DNA of 64,000 bases from Nepenthes gracilis (taxonomy: Eukaryota > Streptophyta > Magnoliopsida > Caryophyllales > Nepenthaceae), in assembly GCA_033239525.1 (NCBI GenBank), contig BSYO01000024.1, positions 10,129,991-10,193,990 of the forward strand. Reading direction: 5' to 3'. Below the pieces are notes generated by a model. It saw only the letters and a list, made by a program, of their open reading frames with translations. It ran no database searches and was not told the origin of the DNA. The position numbers and the translations under genes were made by a program. How positions within the stretch are numbered: position 1 is the first letter of the stretch; each line of letters opens with the position of its first letter. Below, in pieces: positions 12,501 through 23,600 of the stretch.

Positions 12501-14339
12501 GATGACTTCTGAATCTGGTGAAGTACCTGGATCGAAGTATCTATCACCATTTGAATGTCCGCACTTCTCCACTTCCATCTTTGAAGAATCCTTGCAACAA
12601 TATCCAAGAGTCTTGTCCGAGATAAAACTGATCTTTATTGCCTTATCCACAGGATGGACATTTACCATAGAATTTTTCTGGCATGTTATTGATTCCTCCA
12701 TATTCTTAGTGGAAAAACAAACTGGTGCAATCCCAGGTATCTTTTCCCCGATTATGTCGTCCACTCTATTCCCTACCTCAATGTGCTCTGAACAAAAGAC
12801 GGCCTGCTGATTTTCACCAAAGTTGGAATGATTATCGCCATCACAAGAACAATCAGTGGCTAAATTTGCATGCCCCACAGGAGCCATGACCTCGACTTTA
12901 TTTTGTCTTGCTTCCTTTCCAAATATGACCTTCAGACGAATCCGACCAGAGGGGAAACATTTCGTTCCCTTTGACCCTTTAGAGCTCATGCAGGCCTGAA
13001 TCTTGTTTTGCTTTCTGCTTTTTTGTCTGTGATTAAATTTTCTTGATCTTTTATTTAGCACTTTGGTTACAGCAACTCCATCAGTCTGCTCAAAGTACTT
13101 TAACAAATTCATCATTGATCCCCAACCAGATGAGTGAGCTGATTTGCTTATGCAACTTCTTTTCCTTCTTGCTTTAAGCAGCACATCACTAACTCCATCC
13201 AGTAGTGACATGTTAAAGGCTTTTTTCGAGCATTTTCTCACATACTTTCTTCCCTCTGCTTTCTGGACACATCTCTTACTGCGGGAACTCCTGCGCAAAG
13301 AAGACTGAATCCCAGAGGATTTTGCTTCAGAATCATCACCTATTATAGTATAGTCATCTCCTTCATTACATACATGGCAAGGGGCATCAGCAACAACAGA
13401 TTTGGCAGCAACAAGAAGACCATCCGACATTGATATATCAGGCACAAAAAGATGCCTATCATCCACAGCTCTGGTGGGTGAACATGGCTGCAGAGGGACT
13501 GTTTTTGAGATGATGTTGCTATTTGAGACATCACAGTTCTGCTCAAAATTTTTGAAATCCTCTTCTGTTAAGACACCATATTCACACCCAGAATCATTTG
13601 TGTACTGTTGAGTACAATTGTCAATCGTGGATGCCAAATCCAACCACATATGACCAGGGAATGAACGCAATACTTGACCGTCCAACACGACCTGTGAGCC
13701 ACAAGTTGCATCACTTTTCTGCACCATAGCCTCCATCTGCCTTTGAGTATAATTAGATTCATCCTCAGGAGCAGGATTACCAGCTGCACAAGTTATTAAC
13801 GGTACTTCCGAGGTCATTTGACCGTTCCTTGAAGAATCCTTCAGGCCAAACTTTCCAAAAGACAGCACATTCTTCAAAGATGCTCCTTCAGGGTCCAAAT
13901 GGTATGCATTACTCTCATTCTTGTCACTGGATTCCGACAAGCATATGCTAATGACTCTGCGCTCGATGCCTGACACTTCCTCCAATAGAATATTGTTCTC
14001 AAGCTCACCATTGAAACCACCTCTTTCACCAGTAGCAACTTCACTCTTGGCTGGAGTCCCCACACAAGAACACACACCAAAAGATGTGGCTTCACCTTCA
14101 ATGTTGTAGTTGCTTAATGCATTATTTAATTCCAAGCAGCACTGCTGCTCAGAAACAGAATGTTCAACAGGCTCCTTACCATGCTGGAAGCCCCTCGAAC
14201 CAACATCTAGGCTTGACACATGTTCTATAAGCCATGGCCCACGGCCCTGGCCCTCAGCATTCCCCACCAACCCCTGACCAGCTTCCGCCGTTAGCAACTG
14301 CTTTGAGCCGCTCAAGGGTTCACAGAAGCTCATCTCCAT
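482..14339 (-). CDS. ASHH2: ASHH2/SDG8-type histone H3K36 methyltransferase (CW + AWS + SET), 3' end outside window
   Basis: Exons read on the minus strand, all joining in phase: 14339-11816, 11640-11427, 10823-10666, 10552-10473, 9273-9142, 9037-8921, 8677-8585, 559-482 (3396 nt, 1132 codons). The long first coding exon gives a low-complexity, basic N-terminal region with no fold I recognise. Exons 2-3 give a CW zinc finger ([13 protein letters not shown] ... CRW/TC), which in this family binds methylated H3K4. Exon 5 gives the cysteine-rich AWS region ([21 protein letters not shown]). Exons 6-8 give SET ([37 protein letters not shown]). CW-then-SET order and spacing match Arabidopsis SDG8/EFS, a nuclear enzyme that methylates H3K36 over transcribed genes including FLC. 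I chose the ATG at 14339; the frame is open further upstream without a better ATG, so a 5' exon is possible. The rest of SET, post-SET and the C-terminus lie left of position 1. Ortholog assignment is from motif recognition. Confidence 0.92.
677..842 (+). repeat. 5' LTR of copia element
   Basis: 166 bp, aligns along its length with 6763-6936; terminal TG is decayed to TT. Preceded by target duplication GAAAC. Confidence 0.85.
843..853 (+). other. Primer binding site, initiator Met tRNA
   Basis: TGGTATCAAAG, one change from the standard plant PBS TGGTATCAGAG, immediately after the LTR end. Confidence 0.8.
2060..3721 (+). mobile_element. 5'-truncated LINE (L1-type) inside the copia element
   Basis: The plus strand shows the C-terminal half of a plant L1-type reverse transcriptase: EAISAILG near 2108, YMGIPLI near 2160, [20 protein letters not shown] near 2670-2730, and a zf-RVT-like end ([21 protein letters not shown]) near 3060-3165. 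Stops and shifts are frequent. A short A tract (3715-3721) is taken as the 3' tail. The 5' limit is approximate because no target duplication was found. It lies between the copia protease and integrase. Confidence 0.72.
2242..2515. mobile_element. MITE-like insertion inside the LINE
   Basis: 274 bp of AT-rich DNA rich in ATATTGGTATC-like words interrupts the LINE RT frame exactly between copies of ATGAAT (2236-2241 and 2516-2521). Its ends are loosely inverted (GAAAATATTAATATTGG against the complement of the right end, GGAAATATCGGCTG). Removing it restores continuous LINE sequence. The family is not determined. Confidence 0.6.
3716..3805. repeat. Perfect 31-bp inverted repeat (hairpin) at LINE 3' end
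   Basis: Left arm 3716-3746 (A-run, then CTTGTCTAATTATCAGCC and TGCTCC) is exactly complementary to 3775-3805, with a 28-nt spacer. The left arm includes the A tract taken as the LINE tail. Most other sequence here is mutated, so the perfect match stands out. Confidence 0.85.
6763..6936 (+). repeat. 3' LTR of copia element
   Basis: 174 bp, preceded by the polypurine tract TTGAGGGGAAA (6752-6762) and followed by target duplication GAAAC (6937-6941). Confidence 0.85.
7517..7540 (+). repeat. (AG)12 microsatellite
   Basis: Uninterrupted AG dinucleotide run in the ASHH2 intron. Confidence 0.95.
8585..9273 (-). CDS. ASHH2: ASHH2 exons 5-7: AWS and first part of SET
   Basis: Three exons (9273-9142, 9037-8921, 8677-8585) encode [17 protein letters not shown] onward, then [20 protein letters not shown], then [18 protein letters not shown] and [10 protein letters not shown]. 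All three are multiples of three and sit in phase 0. The intron between 9142 and 9037 can only be placed with a GC donor (CAG|GCAATG) and a normal AG acceptor, giving the family-typical join [11 protein letters not shown]. Catalytic-domain residues in this part look intact. Confidence 0.9.
10011..10222. repeat. Diverged tandem duplication in ASHH2 intron
   Basis: About 110 bp repeated twice: the first unit begins near ATACCGGTTGAAAATATC (10014), the second near ATACTGGTTAAAAATATC (10125). Both run through AGAAACCTCAT, GTATTTCTTA and GTTCTGGTAT. It lies in the intron between the 10473 and 9273 exons. Confidence 0.7.
11427..11640 (-). CDS. ASHH2: ASHH2 exon 2: CW domain core
   Basis: Acceptor CTCGCAG precedes position 11640 and donor GTACAG follows 11427. 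The exon starts in phase 1 and ends in phase 2, so the second conserved Trp of the CW finger is split across the junction with the exon at 10823-10666 (TG|G). The tryptophan-cysteine array [13 protein letters not shown] and the closing NCRW/TC are intact, so the methyl-lysine reader looks functional. Confidence 0.9.
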
Positions 14340-15060
14340 TTCACAATTTTCACCACAATCACAACATAACAATGTACTATTTTCAAAGTAGAAGTAAACA
14401 CATTGTACACAATCAAAAATGGTAAGTGATCGTCGTCAAAACGGAGGACAATGCAATGGTTAATCACCAATAATCATCTTGCCTAACCCATATTAACCCG
14501 AATATATAAATCGTAATCACCAAATAGACGCTAAATCACGGAACGGAACCACCTATCTCCGACTCTGATAACAAAGAAATCGAAATCGAAATCGTCTGAG
14601 GTATAAGACCTGTTTCTGCAAGAATCAAAACCCTAACCTGAAAGACTGGAAGATAATGCGGATACGTATTTAATAAACAACAGGAAAACTCAAACTCGAA
14701 AAGCAATCAAAAACTGAAAATCAGAAAATTAACCGAAAAGGGGGAAGAAAAGAAGAAGAAATCTTGCCAGATGAATCACTGGGGACCGATAAATCGAGCC
14801 TCCGAATTACACTTCTGTTCTCTTATCGATATCGTCAATGCTTTTGCCCCTTGATTTTCCCAATCAATCGGTGGATGGGAAAGGAAGGAAGGAAGGAAGG
14901 AAGAGAGAGATGGGAAGAGAGATGGAGGAGAGAGAAATTCGGGTGTGCGTGTCGTCAACAACCCGGTTCACAAGATCAGGAATCGGAAAAAGCCACACGG
15001 ACGTAGCGAAAAGGGTTCGGCCCAAATACGGAGCTTGTATTTATCTTTCGGACTGTTGCT
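14340..15060 (-). promoter_or_regulatory. Upstream region of ASHH2 (5' UTR/promoter, unresolved)
   Basis: No ORF of interest. It is purine-rich on the plus strand, with a (GGAA)n run around 14879-14904 and GA runs to 14930. By position it should hold the ASHH2 5' leader and promoter; I could not identify a TATA box or leader intron with confidence. Confidence 0.4.
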
Positions 15061-16519
15061 GTTACACTAGCACCTCTCTCCATAAACGGGTTGACGCAAA
15101 TCGGGTACGGTTTCGGACTGTAAAACGCGTTTCCAATGAAGGGCAGTTCGGTCTTTTAGTTCTTTGCGTCTATTTTTTTTTTGGGACCAAGCAAATTTTG
15201 AGTCGACTTCGATTATAAAATTGGAATTAAAATATAAAATTATGAATTTAATTTTATTATTAATTAGACAGTTTTGTTGGATTACCCATCTATTTTTTAA
15301 AATGCGTAAAATTATATTTGTATTATTTAAATTATAAAAAATTATATTTTTAGGGGAAAAATTTATGATATAATTAAATTTTTTTATCCATATGTTAAAA
15401 TAAAGGAATAATCGTCCCAATTTAAATTTAAAATTTTAATGTATAAAATTTTGTATAGACAAAAATTTTAAAAAATATACTTCTATAAAAATAATATTTC
15501 TTTTATATATTTTTTGAGAATATTTTTAGAAAAAAGAGTTTATTTTTTATATTCTCAAGAAATAATTTTTTTATGAATTTTTAGTTTTTTTTAAAATAGA
15601 AATGATCGTTGGCTAATCCAGCCTGATTTAATTTAATTTAAATAATGAACGGATATTGATGAATTGAGGGGCGTCCTTTTCTTCATTTGAACTGTCGGAT
15701 TTTAAATCCGACGGTCACGTGTTTTGGATGATTAAATTTAAAATCGAACGATCCACGTTATATTATCCATTCAAAATGTATGGGCCGTCGGATTTTACAT
15801 CTGACGGTTCAAATGAGGAGAAGGACGCCCACCGGATCCGATACTGATGGGAGTTTAGCTCGATTAACCTCCATGCATGCATTTTAATATTTTATATAAA
15901 TATTATTTTTAAAATATTTTAGTTAATTTTTCTTATGTAAACATTATCTTTTTAATTGTTTAAAATAATATTTTGATGTAATTTCTTTAAAAGGATTTTT
16001 AAAAAGTACAATAAAATCATATTTGACCCGACTGTAATTATGCTCACTCTCATTTTAGTCATATTTAGTTAATAAATAATTATTATTATCAAAATTATGA
16101 ATTTTTACTTTCTCCTTAGACTCGCAAAGATTTATTTCATATTATTATTTAACCTAAAATAATTTAATTTTAATTGTATATATCACCAAATAATATAATT
16201 TAAAATTAATCCTAAAATCAAAATCCAATTTTAAATTCTAAAATCAAAATTATTGGAAAATGTGAATACTAATTTAATTATTGGAAGATAAATTACAAAG
16301 CAAAACCCGTCCATTTAAATTCCATTGTGATACGTAAAATCCAAATTAAAATATCAAAATTCATATTTTAAAAGTTATGGAATTTAAATTTAGATGTAAG
16401 GTACGAACCTACATTAAAATATCAAAAACCTTTTTTTTTTTACTATTGAGTTAAACTTTTAATATATAGATAATCTACAATAAAATATACAATTATTTTA
16501 TATCTAAAATTTGAAAATA
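15061..16519. other. AT-rich intergenic stretch
   Basis: Strongly AT-rich with many A/T runs, no convincing ORF on either strand. The only structured part is the inverted repeat at 15662-15839. Confidence 0.6.
15662..15839. mobile_element. MITE-like inverted-repeat element
   Basis: Arms 15669-15718 and 15783-15830 are inverted copies (left GGGCGTCCTTTTCTTCATTT, right ends AAATGAGGAGAAGGACGCCC) with few mismatches over about 48 bp. A near-identical 10-bp word flanks it: GATATTGATG (15652-15661) and GATACTGATG (15840-15849). Long TIRs with 9-10 bp duplications are typical of Mutator-like MITEs; the family call is inference. Confidence 0.65.
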
Positions 16520-17065
16520 AGAGACATACCGAGCCCATATCGGTAAAGATATGCATGCCCTCCAAATCCAAAGCGGAGCATCCACGGGCGAGTTTACGAA
16601 GCCGGACTCTTTTACCTTTGGATCCTTCCTATAATAAGCTTAGGGAGGAGCTCCGGTCGACCGATTTTCATTACAGACCTTCATCAATCAATGCTCCAAG
16701 CTCCTTTATAAAAAGATGAAGCACTCCAAAAGAAAAAAAAAATGGCGAACCCCTTCCGAGTAAACTAAGGTCACATAACTTTGATTGATAGAGATGTCAT
16801 TCCTTTTGTTCTCAAGAAGCAGCTCCCGAGCTGCCCACTCACCACTGTCAATGCATAGGACCTATCCAACTCAACCCGGCTCGTTACAATTCTTGTAAAG
16901 AACTCGATTAAACACTGAATCATCTCCCTTCAATGAGGTTCCCCCATTGGTATCAAGATATCGTAATAACGAGAGAGGTATTCATTCTCTCTACTTATAC
17001 GTTTCAGTTCAGATAGCTCGTTATAAATTTGAGTATCGAAGGAAACCCCTAAGGAGACATCCCTA
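16520..17065 (+). mobile_element. LTR retrotransposon fragment (R/U5-like)
   Basis: It has a TATA-like TTTATAAAAAG near 16705, a CAATGAGG...TTGGTATCAAG primer-site-like stretch near 16935-16957, and a GAGTATCGAAGGAAACCC phrase (17032-17049) of the kind seen in gypsy LTRs. No partner LTR or coding domain is seen nearby, so this is a tentative call. Confidence 0.4.
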
Positions 17066-20000
17066 ACCTAATGACCTCTGGTTTGTATTTATAATGTGCA
17101 AAGGCCTGTAATTCATTGATTTAAAACAAAAAATTTCTTGGTTATGTATTGTACCCCTTGTTCTATTGCACTTTCATTTTGGCATAATGAACATTTACTT
17201 TGTAATGGATGTCATTCTTAAAAGATAACAACATGAAATTTATATTCATTTTTTGAATCAAATTTGGTTGAGATTGTCTAACCTCATTATATAAACCCTC
17301 CATCCAACCTACTCCAGCAACGAACATTAGCGTGGCCATAAAATATACCACTCTCACATTGTCATTGCATGATACCGCCCTTAAAACCACAACGCTAGTA
17401 GAGCAGACCTAGCTACCCCTCCCCTCTCTTACCACCATCTCAAGGCATAGTTACCAACGCCACCACTTCCCGCCACCCATCACCATTCTCTCCACCGTTA
17501 ATAAGCCCTTACGCTGCCACACATGACTCAGACCTTCAGCACCACCCATTAACCTCACCTTCCGTTACACCATCCATCACTTCAGCCCCTCACCTTCCTT
17601 GTTATCCACACCTCTGACTTCAATAGAGGCATAAGGGAGACATTATGATCACTCAGAGTAATATAATGTCTCATATATACATCTACACTATTGAATGTAC
17701 ACAAAAATCATGTAGCCCAAGGATGTCACACAAAAGTCCACTGGGTGTCCCAAAACAATTCTCAATCTAAAATATTGTAATGCTTTCACCTAGATAGTTT
17801 TGTGCACTGAAACTGAAACTACTACATGGTTTTGAAGGCAGATAAACACATTTTGATGAATCCATAAGAAATTTAGCATTGTGGGTTCTCGGGAGATAAA
17901 TAATACTCAATGTAAAAATTGCATAGATACTGTTTTTTGTAATCTGAATCCGTGATTTTTATATCACAGTAGACCAACGTTACTGTCGTGCCAAAATTCA
18001 TCCTCAAACAGCATCTGGACTTAAAAAGAAGAAAAACCAATACCTGGTTTTAAGGGAAGAACAAAGGGTGGAAGCAATGGTGCTATAGTAGAGAATGCCT
18101 GCTTTCCCATTTTGCTCCTCACATTGTTCTGCATAGAAGTCAGAAGCATCAAAGACAAAACTTTCTTCCAAACATTCTAAGGTTATTCCCAATTTGAATC
18201 ATATTCCCAAGAAATCATGACAATACAAAAACAGAATTTCGAAGAACGGTTTGTAGCTTCAGTAAAAGACAGTCTAATACAATAAGAGTAGAATGGTGCC
18301 AGGGGATGCCCTTTAACCAAACTCATCATGATAACTAAAAATGTCTCCTAGACATTTCTCATAGGAGTAATATGACAACAAATGTTCAATTTACAAAAAC
18401 TCATTACCAAGAACATGAGCCAGCTTGCCGATTACCAACATTCAATTGTTCACAATTTCCTCTGTCAAGCTTCCAAGGCTCTCTTGGGAACTTTACCCAG
18501 CTTATTTAGGTTACCACAAGACTAGTGAGCCAAATTAAGACAGAGCTTTGTTACTAATTACAAAGTGTTTCGACTTGGATGTTTTAAATTTGTCAAAAAT
18601 ATAGTCACATTCTCAGCTCGAGTTGATTTTATTCTAGCATTCAATTTGGAATAATTTTATTTTATACTCATGGAGCTGAGCAATATTTTAACCTTTTAAA
18701 GGGATTGTAATGAGAAGACAAAATTAGTGTGGGATTTTTTTCCCTGTGACAGTTTCAGTAGCAAGTACAGGAATTGGAATTGAACCAGAAGGACTTTATT
18801 TCTTCTCATAACAAGTATAAAAGAAATGGGAATCTTTCCAAGAGAAAGTTTCCAGGACCATATCACTGTTTTCCAGCATGTGGAACCAGAGGTAAGCTGG
18901 TGTAGCTGGAAATTTTCAATTGTTTAAGTACGTAATAAATTACCTCATATTATACACGATAATAAAGTGAAGCAAACAATACAAGACTATATTTAATCAA
19001 TTTATCTTTTTGAAAAATTTGTACATCAAAATGGGCAATAAAAACATAACCAGATATAAGGCAAAATATTTCAGCCGAGTACATGTAAGAATATCAAGAA
19101 CCAAATCTTCAAGGGGAAAGTTATAGTCACCCGTACCATTTCAATCATATGATGATTTTAGTCCATTCCCCAACAAAACCTAATATGCATTTTTATAGCA
19201 TTTTCATTTGTTAATTCCCTCAACAAACATCATTATGTTACAGGACAAAGAAAAAGACATACTTATAAACTTAATACATAATTTTGAATTTGCTTGCAAT
19301 AAATAAATGATGCATAGGATGCGACGCAAGTCACAAGGCCTGGGTAGGTCAAACATTCACAATTGTATCTTTGTATTGAAGAAAAGTGTTCCATGGTTTG
19401 AGCCCATGACGCTAGACTATAATTAACCAATATTACTGTTATGTCAAGGCTGACAATATTACAATAGATAAAAAAGGAGGAAACAAAACCCAAGGCCAAA
19501 CAACTTGAACACAAAGGTAGGAGATGGAGAAGAGAGAGGAAAAAAAGGCTTACTATCTCATACAATATCAAATCTAAATATAACCTAAAATCTTTAAGTG
19601 TAGAAAGACTAATAAAATCCGATCATCCCAAAACAAACATGATTAACTATTGGAAGAAGCCCTAACAAACGTAACACCTAAAAAACCTCAATTAATCTAC
19701 AATAGAAATCAAGTTCCCTCCCATCATAAAGTCCACAAAAATCATTTAGTCCTGCAGCCTGCTATAAAATGTTTGACAACATTTGACAATTGAGTGGTGT
19801 TATGGGGATGCCCATTAGCCACCTTTGATGACAAATTATCTCATCCATTTATCCATACTATTGAGTCCATACAATAATAGATATATAGATAGAAGCCAAG
19901 TCACCTGAGGATATCCCCAAGGGTGGCTAAAGGGCGTCTCTTAAGCATCTCTTGATAATTTATGTGAATAAAGTTACATATATTTGACAATCTTAAACCC

Positions 20001-20675
20001 TATGATGTGGAAAGCTTGTCCATGAGGCTATCCTTTTTTATTGTCCTTTTGCCCTTTTATACTATGAAATAATAGCCTGAATGTCATTTTATGTCTTCAG
20101 CAACAAACAAAACCAAGTAGCCACAACCAACTTCCAAACGCAGACAAAACTAATTACCTACAATGCTAAAACATCCACAAATCCCCCTCTTTGTAAAAGT
20201 AAATGATACACACACAGAGGGCTTCACACTCAAAATCATTCAAGAAGATGAATTATTATACAAGGCCAGCCTTGCAATTCACGTGCTGATTTCAAAATAA
20301 GAATTGAATAGTTTGTCATAACAATATATTCATTAATCTGAAAATTTTCAGAATGGTTAAAAAGGTATAGATGTTTGCATACTCAAAGTAATCAAATAAG
20401 AACTGAAAATGCTTAAAGTATAAACATAGGCTTAATTGATGGGTCTTACCTGATTTTCTGGCAAGTGAATTTGCTGCTTTTTCAGAAAGTAAATTTCTAC
20501 CTCGTACTGGTGAGCAGATGAGTTTCAGCACGACTGGGCCATCGATGATTCAGAATCGCATGAATGACACCAGGAAATTTCACACCGCCAGTTAATGCAA
20601 CTGCAACCTGTTTACTAGGAAGTACACTGGAAATTGGTAATTTGCAAGTGAAGATGCAACTGTACAAGCAACCAA
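17066..20675. other. Region 3' of PTAC6, no recognised gene
   Basis: AT-rich with only short ORFs. Minus-strand segments near 20458-20600 (ending CAG|GTAAGA) and 18050-18190 (ending CCAG|GTATTG) look like exon ends and could be spliced 3' UTR or a non-coding transcript of the PTAC6 unit. They match no protein I know. A weak inverted repeat (GATGCCCATTAGCCACC near 19809, complement near 19925-19940) may be a MITE. Confidence 0.35.
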
Positions 20676-23600
20676 CTAGAACCAGTTTGAGATGTTGAAG
20701 TCACGCAGCTTTCTAAGGTGTTTCTCCATGTCTTCTCTAGTTTTGGTCCACTCTTCCCTCTCAATAACAGTGGTTGGATCATCTCTTTCGCTCTGAAAAT
20801 CATGGAATAATAATTAAGACATCTGCTTCATAAAAAATGAAGAGAAACAAATTATGTATTCTTTAATCAGGATGGTCACCGCATGTATTATTTTGAAAGA
20901 GTTGCCATTGTCACGAATGACAAGCAAGTCACTCTTTCTATCCCTATTCCTTCCCCCAGGAGCTGTTACCTGTAGTCAACATGGATAAGTGAACTCAGCC
21001 GACAAAGATTTGTAAATGTTGATCTAAATCTTAGCAACGGAGGAAGATGAACAATAAGGAGCAAAGCAAAAGCATGAACTCTCGCTTTTTATGGGTACCA
21101 ATCTTAAACATGAAAACACCTAAAATATTTGAAAAGAAAATTTAGTGCTATAACATACCCACAATTCTGCCCAGTCTAACACAGCATATTGAAGAAGCTA
21201 ATGTAGTCCATAAAGAGCTTCTATTTGACAGAAATAAATCAGATATCAATACAAAATTGCAAATGGCACAACTCCTATGATGTCTATCATTTTAGCTCTT
21301 GAGGATTCACAATCTCATTTGGACGTTTGACTGTAACAACGAGGAAACAAAGTCATAATCTATGGGCCGATGCAAAATTAGGTGAAAAATAGAGGTTTCA
21401 AATTACAGGGAACATTATTCAATTACAGCAAAACAGTAGCCAAGTTTAATCATCAGAGAAATAAAATATATCAGTTACAGAATGAGTTAATCCAAATGAC
21501 GGTGAAACAAGTACAGAAAGAAAAGGATGATAAATTTGAGTACAACAGAAAATCTAAAATTCAATTCAAACACTTGTACATCTTACAAATTAGTCTAGTC
21601 AGCAAACAGGCAGGCAGAACACCACCAACTGCTGACCCCCAAAACAGATAAAGAAAGGATGACAAGAACAATAAAAGATGGAGAGGAGAAATGGTGAGAG
21701 GACCAAAGTTGACCTCAATTAAGTTCAAGAACTCTTGCAGCGGGGAAGTAGCAACTAGGATACTGAGCCCTAGCACCTCTGAGACCCATGTTTCCCACCG
21801 ATAAGATTGTCCAGGCAGCCTGATGCATGAAGTTGCTATATTGCAGAGCATGGGGAGGATAAAGATGCATGCTAGCCTGAAGCTCCAAGAAGAAAATAAA
21901 AGGGGCTAGAGGAGGAAGTAAAAAATGTAGTAGGAAACGCCAAAAAGCCCAGAACTTATCTACATACTGCGTTACAGCATCGTGTCTACCATGTACCCCG
22001 TAATACATCCCAGTTGCAATTCACAATGAAAACCATTTATGAACAATGAAAATTATCCTGTAAGTCACACTTCAGTGTAAGGAAGTCAATGTCAAGGCAA
22101 ATGGAATTTTAAAAATTTTGATTTCCAAAGTCAAAATTTTTCTTTTTAATCCATTCATATGACCTTTTGATCCATTCATACATATACATATACATATGTA
22201 CATATACATATATATATATATATATATACATTCATATGTATAAATGTAAAATTAAACCTTTTCATAGTAAAATAAAAGAAATTTGTAAATTGACCCGACA
22301 AATACTGTTCAAATAACAATGGTCAACTGCACAAGTGGACGGACTTGATAATATCTACACATGTATCCTAAACTTACTATTGCCCTTAAACTCACTAGTT
22401 TTTATAAAACCAAATAAGAACTAGCATAAACCCCAAATTATGTGTACTTCCACTCAATTGAACAACTATTCCAACAACTTTTATACCAACCCTTGAAAAT
22501 TTTCTACCCACTTATCAACATTTGATATGTGTGTGTGTGTTGAGTGTGTGTATATACATATGTGTATGTATATGTATGTAAATGTTGTGTGTGTGTGTGT
22601 GTGTGTGTATTTTATATCAACAATTTGATTCTTTTTTCTTACTACTAAAAGAAAGTAAATAAAGAAAAATACAAGAGCGTATAACAAATGAAGAATGAGA
22701 AAACACTAGAGGGATGCACGCTGCACCCCATGCATTTCTCCTTTCTTCTACCAACTGCAACTCAAAACCGCTCTCCTTTTAATTTCAATTAATTCCTGGA
22801 GCCAGAACAGGCAATTACCATGTGTGGAACCATTTGGCTCCCTCCTCTGCTTGTGATTAAGGGCAGTATAAAACTTCCCATTTTAGTCTCCCTCCATAAT
22901 CACTCATAAAAGGACTCATAAAAGGAGCAATTAAGAGGATATTTATATATCTTTTGCACCTCTTATATAGTTAACATATAACCAATAAAATTTCTTAAAC
23001 AGGGATGATACTAGAAGCGTGAAAGCCACTAGGTTCAATATCAAACTAATGGTAAAAAAATATTTAACCTTACTCAACTGACTAAAATATCCTTTTAGCA
23101 AAATTGAATTAAACTCCTTTAATTCTCCATAAATTAATTATTCATAATAATTAAGTGTTTCTACATATCATGATTGACACCTAGCAATATATCATGACCA
23201 TCTAAAAGAAGTGAATAAATGATCAATATTTATAGAACCATTATATAAAAGCTACCGTAGAAATTTTATTATTTCATCATCCTATTTCACAAAAAAATTT
23301 AGGGCATAGAAAAAAGGCAATCCTCATTTAATTTGTTTGTATATATTAATTATATCCAATAAATGATTCAATTAATAAAATTAAAAACTCTTTTTCAATT
23401 TATATTTCACTTTGGCCAAAGATTTATACTAACTCAATTAATCATACTAGACATCTCTCCTTTTACTTGGAGCTATGAATCCTTGAGTGATCACTCTTCT
23501 ATATCCTGTATTTCTTATTACATCTAATAATTATATCTATGCATCCTGTTACCGAACAAATATTAGTAATATCAAAATAGACACACATGCACATGAGAAT

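Noticed and set aside
12121..14109. Plus-strand ORFs opposite the long ASHH2 exon
   Set aside because: Shadow frames of a real coding exon; no independent motifs.
22481..22687. ORF with Thr-His repeats
   Set aside because: Translation of the (GT)n microsatellite in PTAC6 intron 4.
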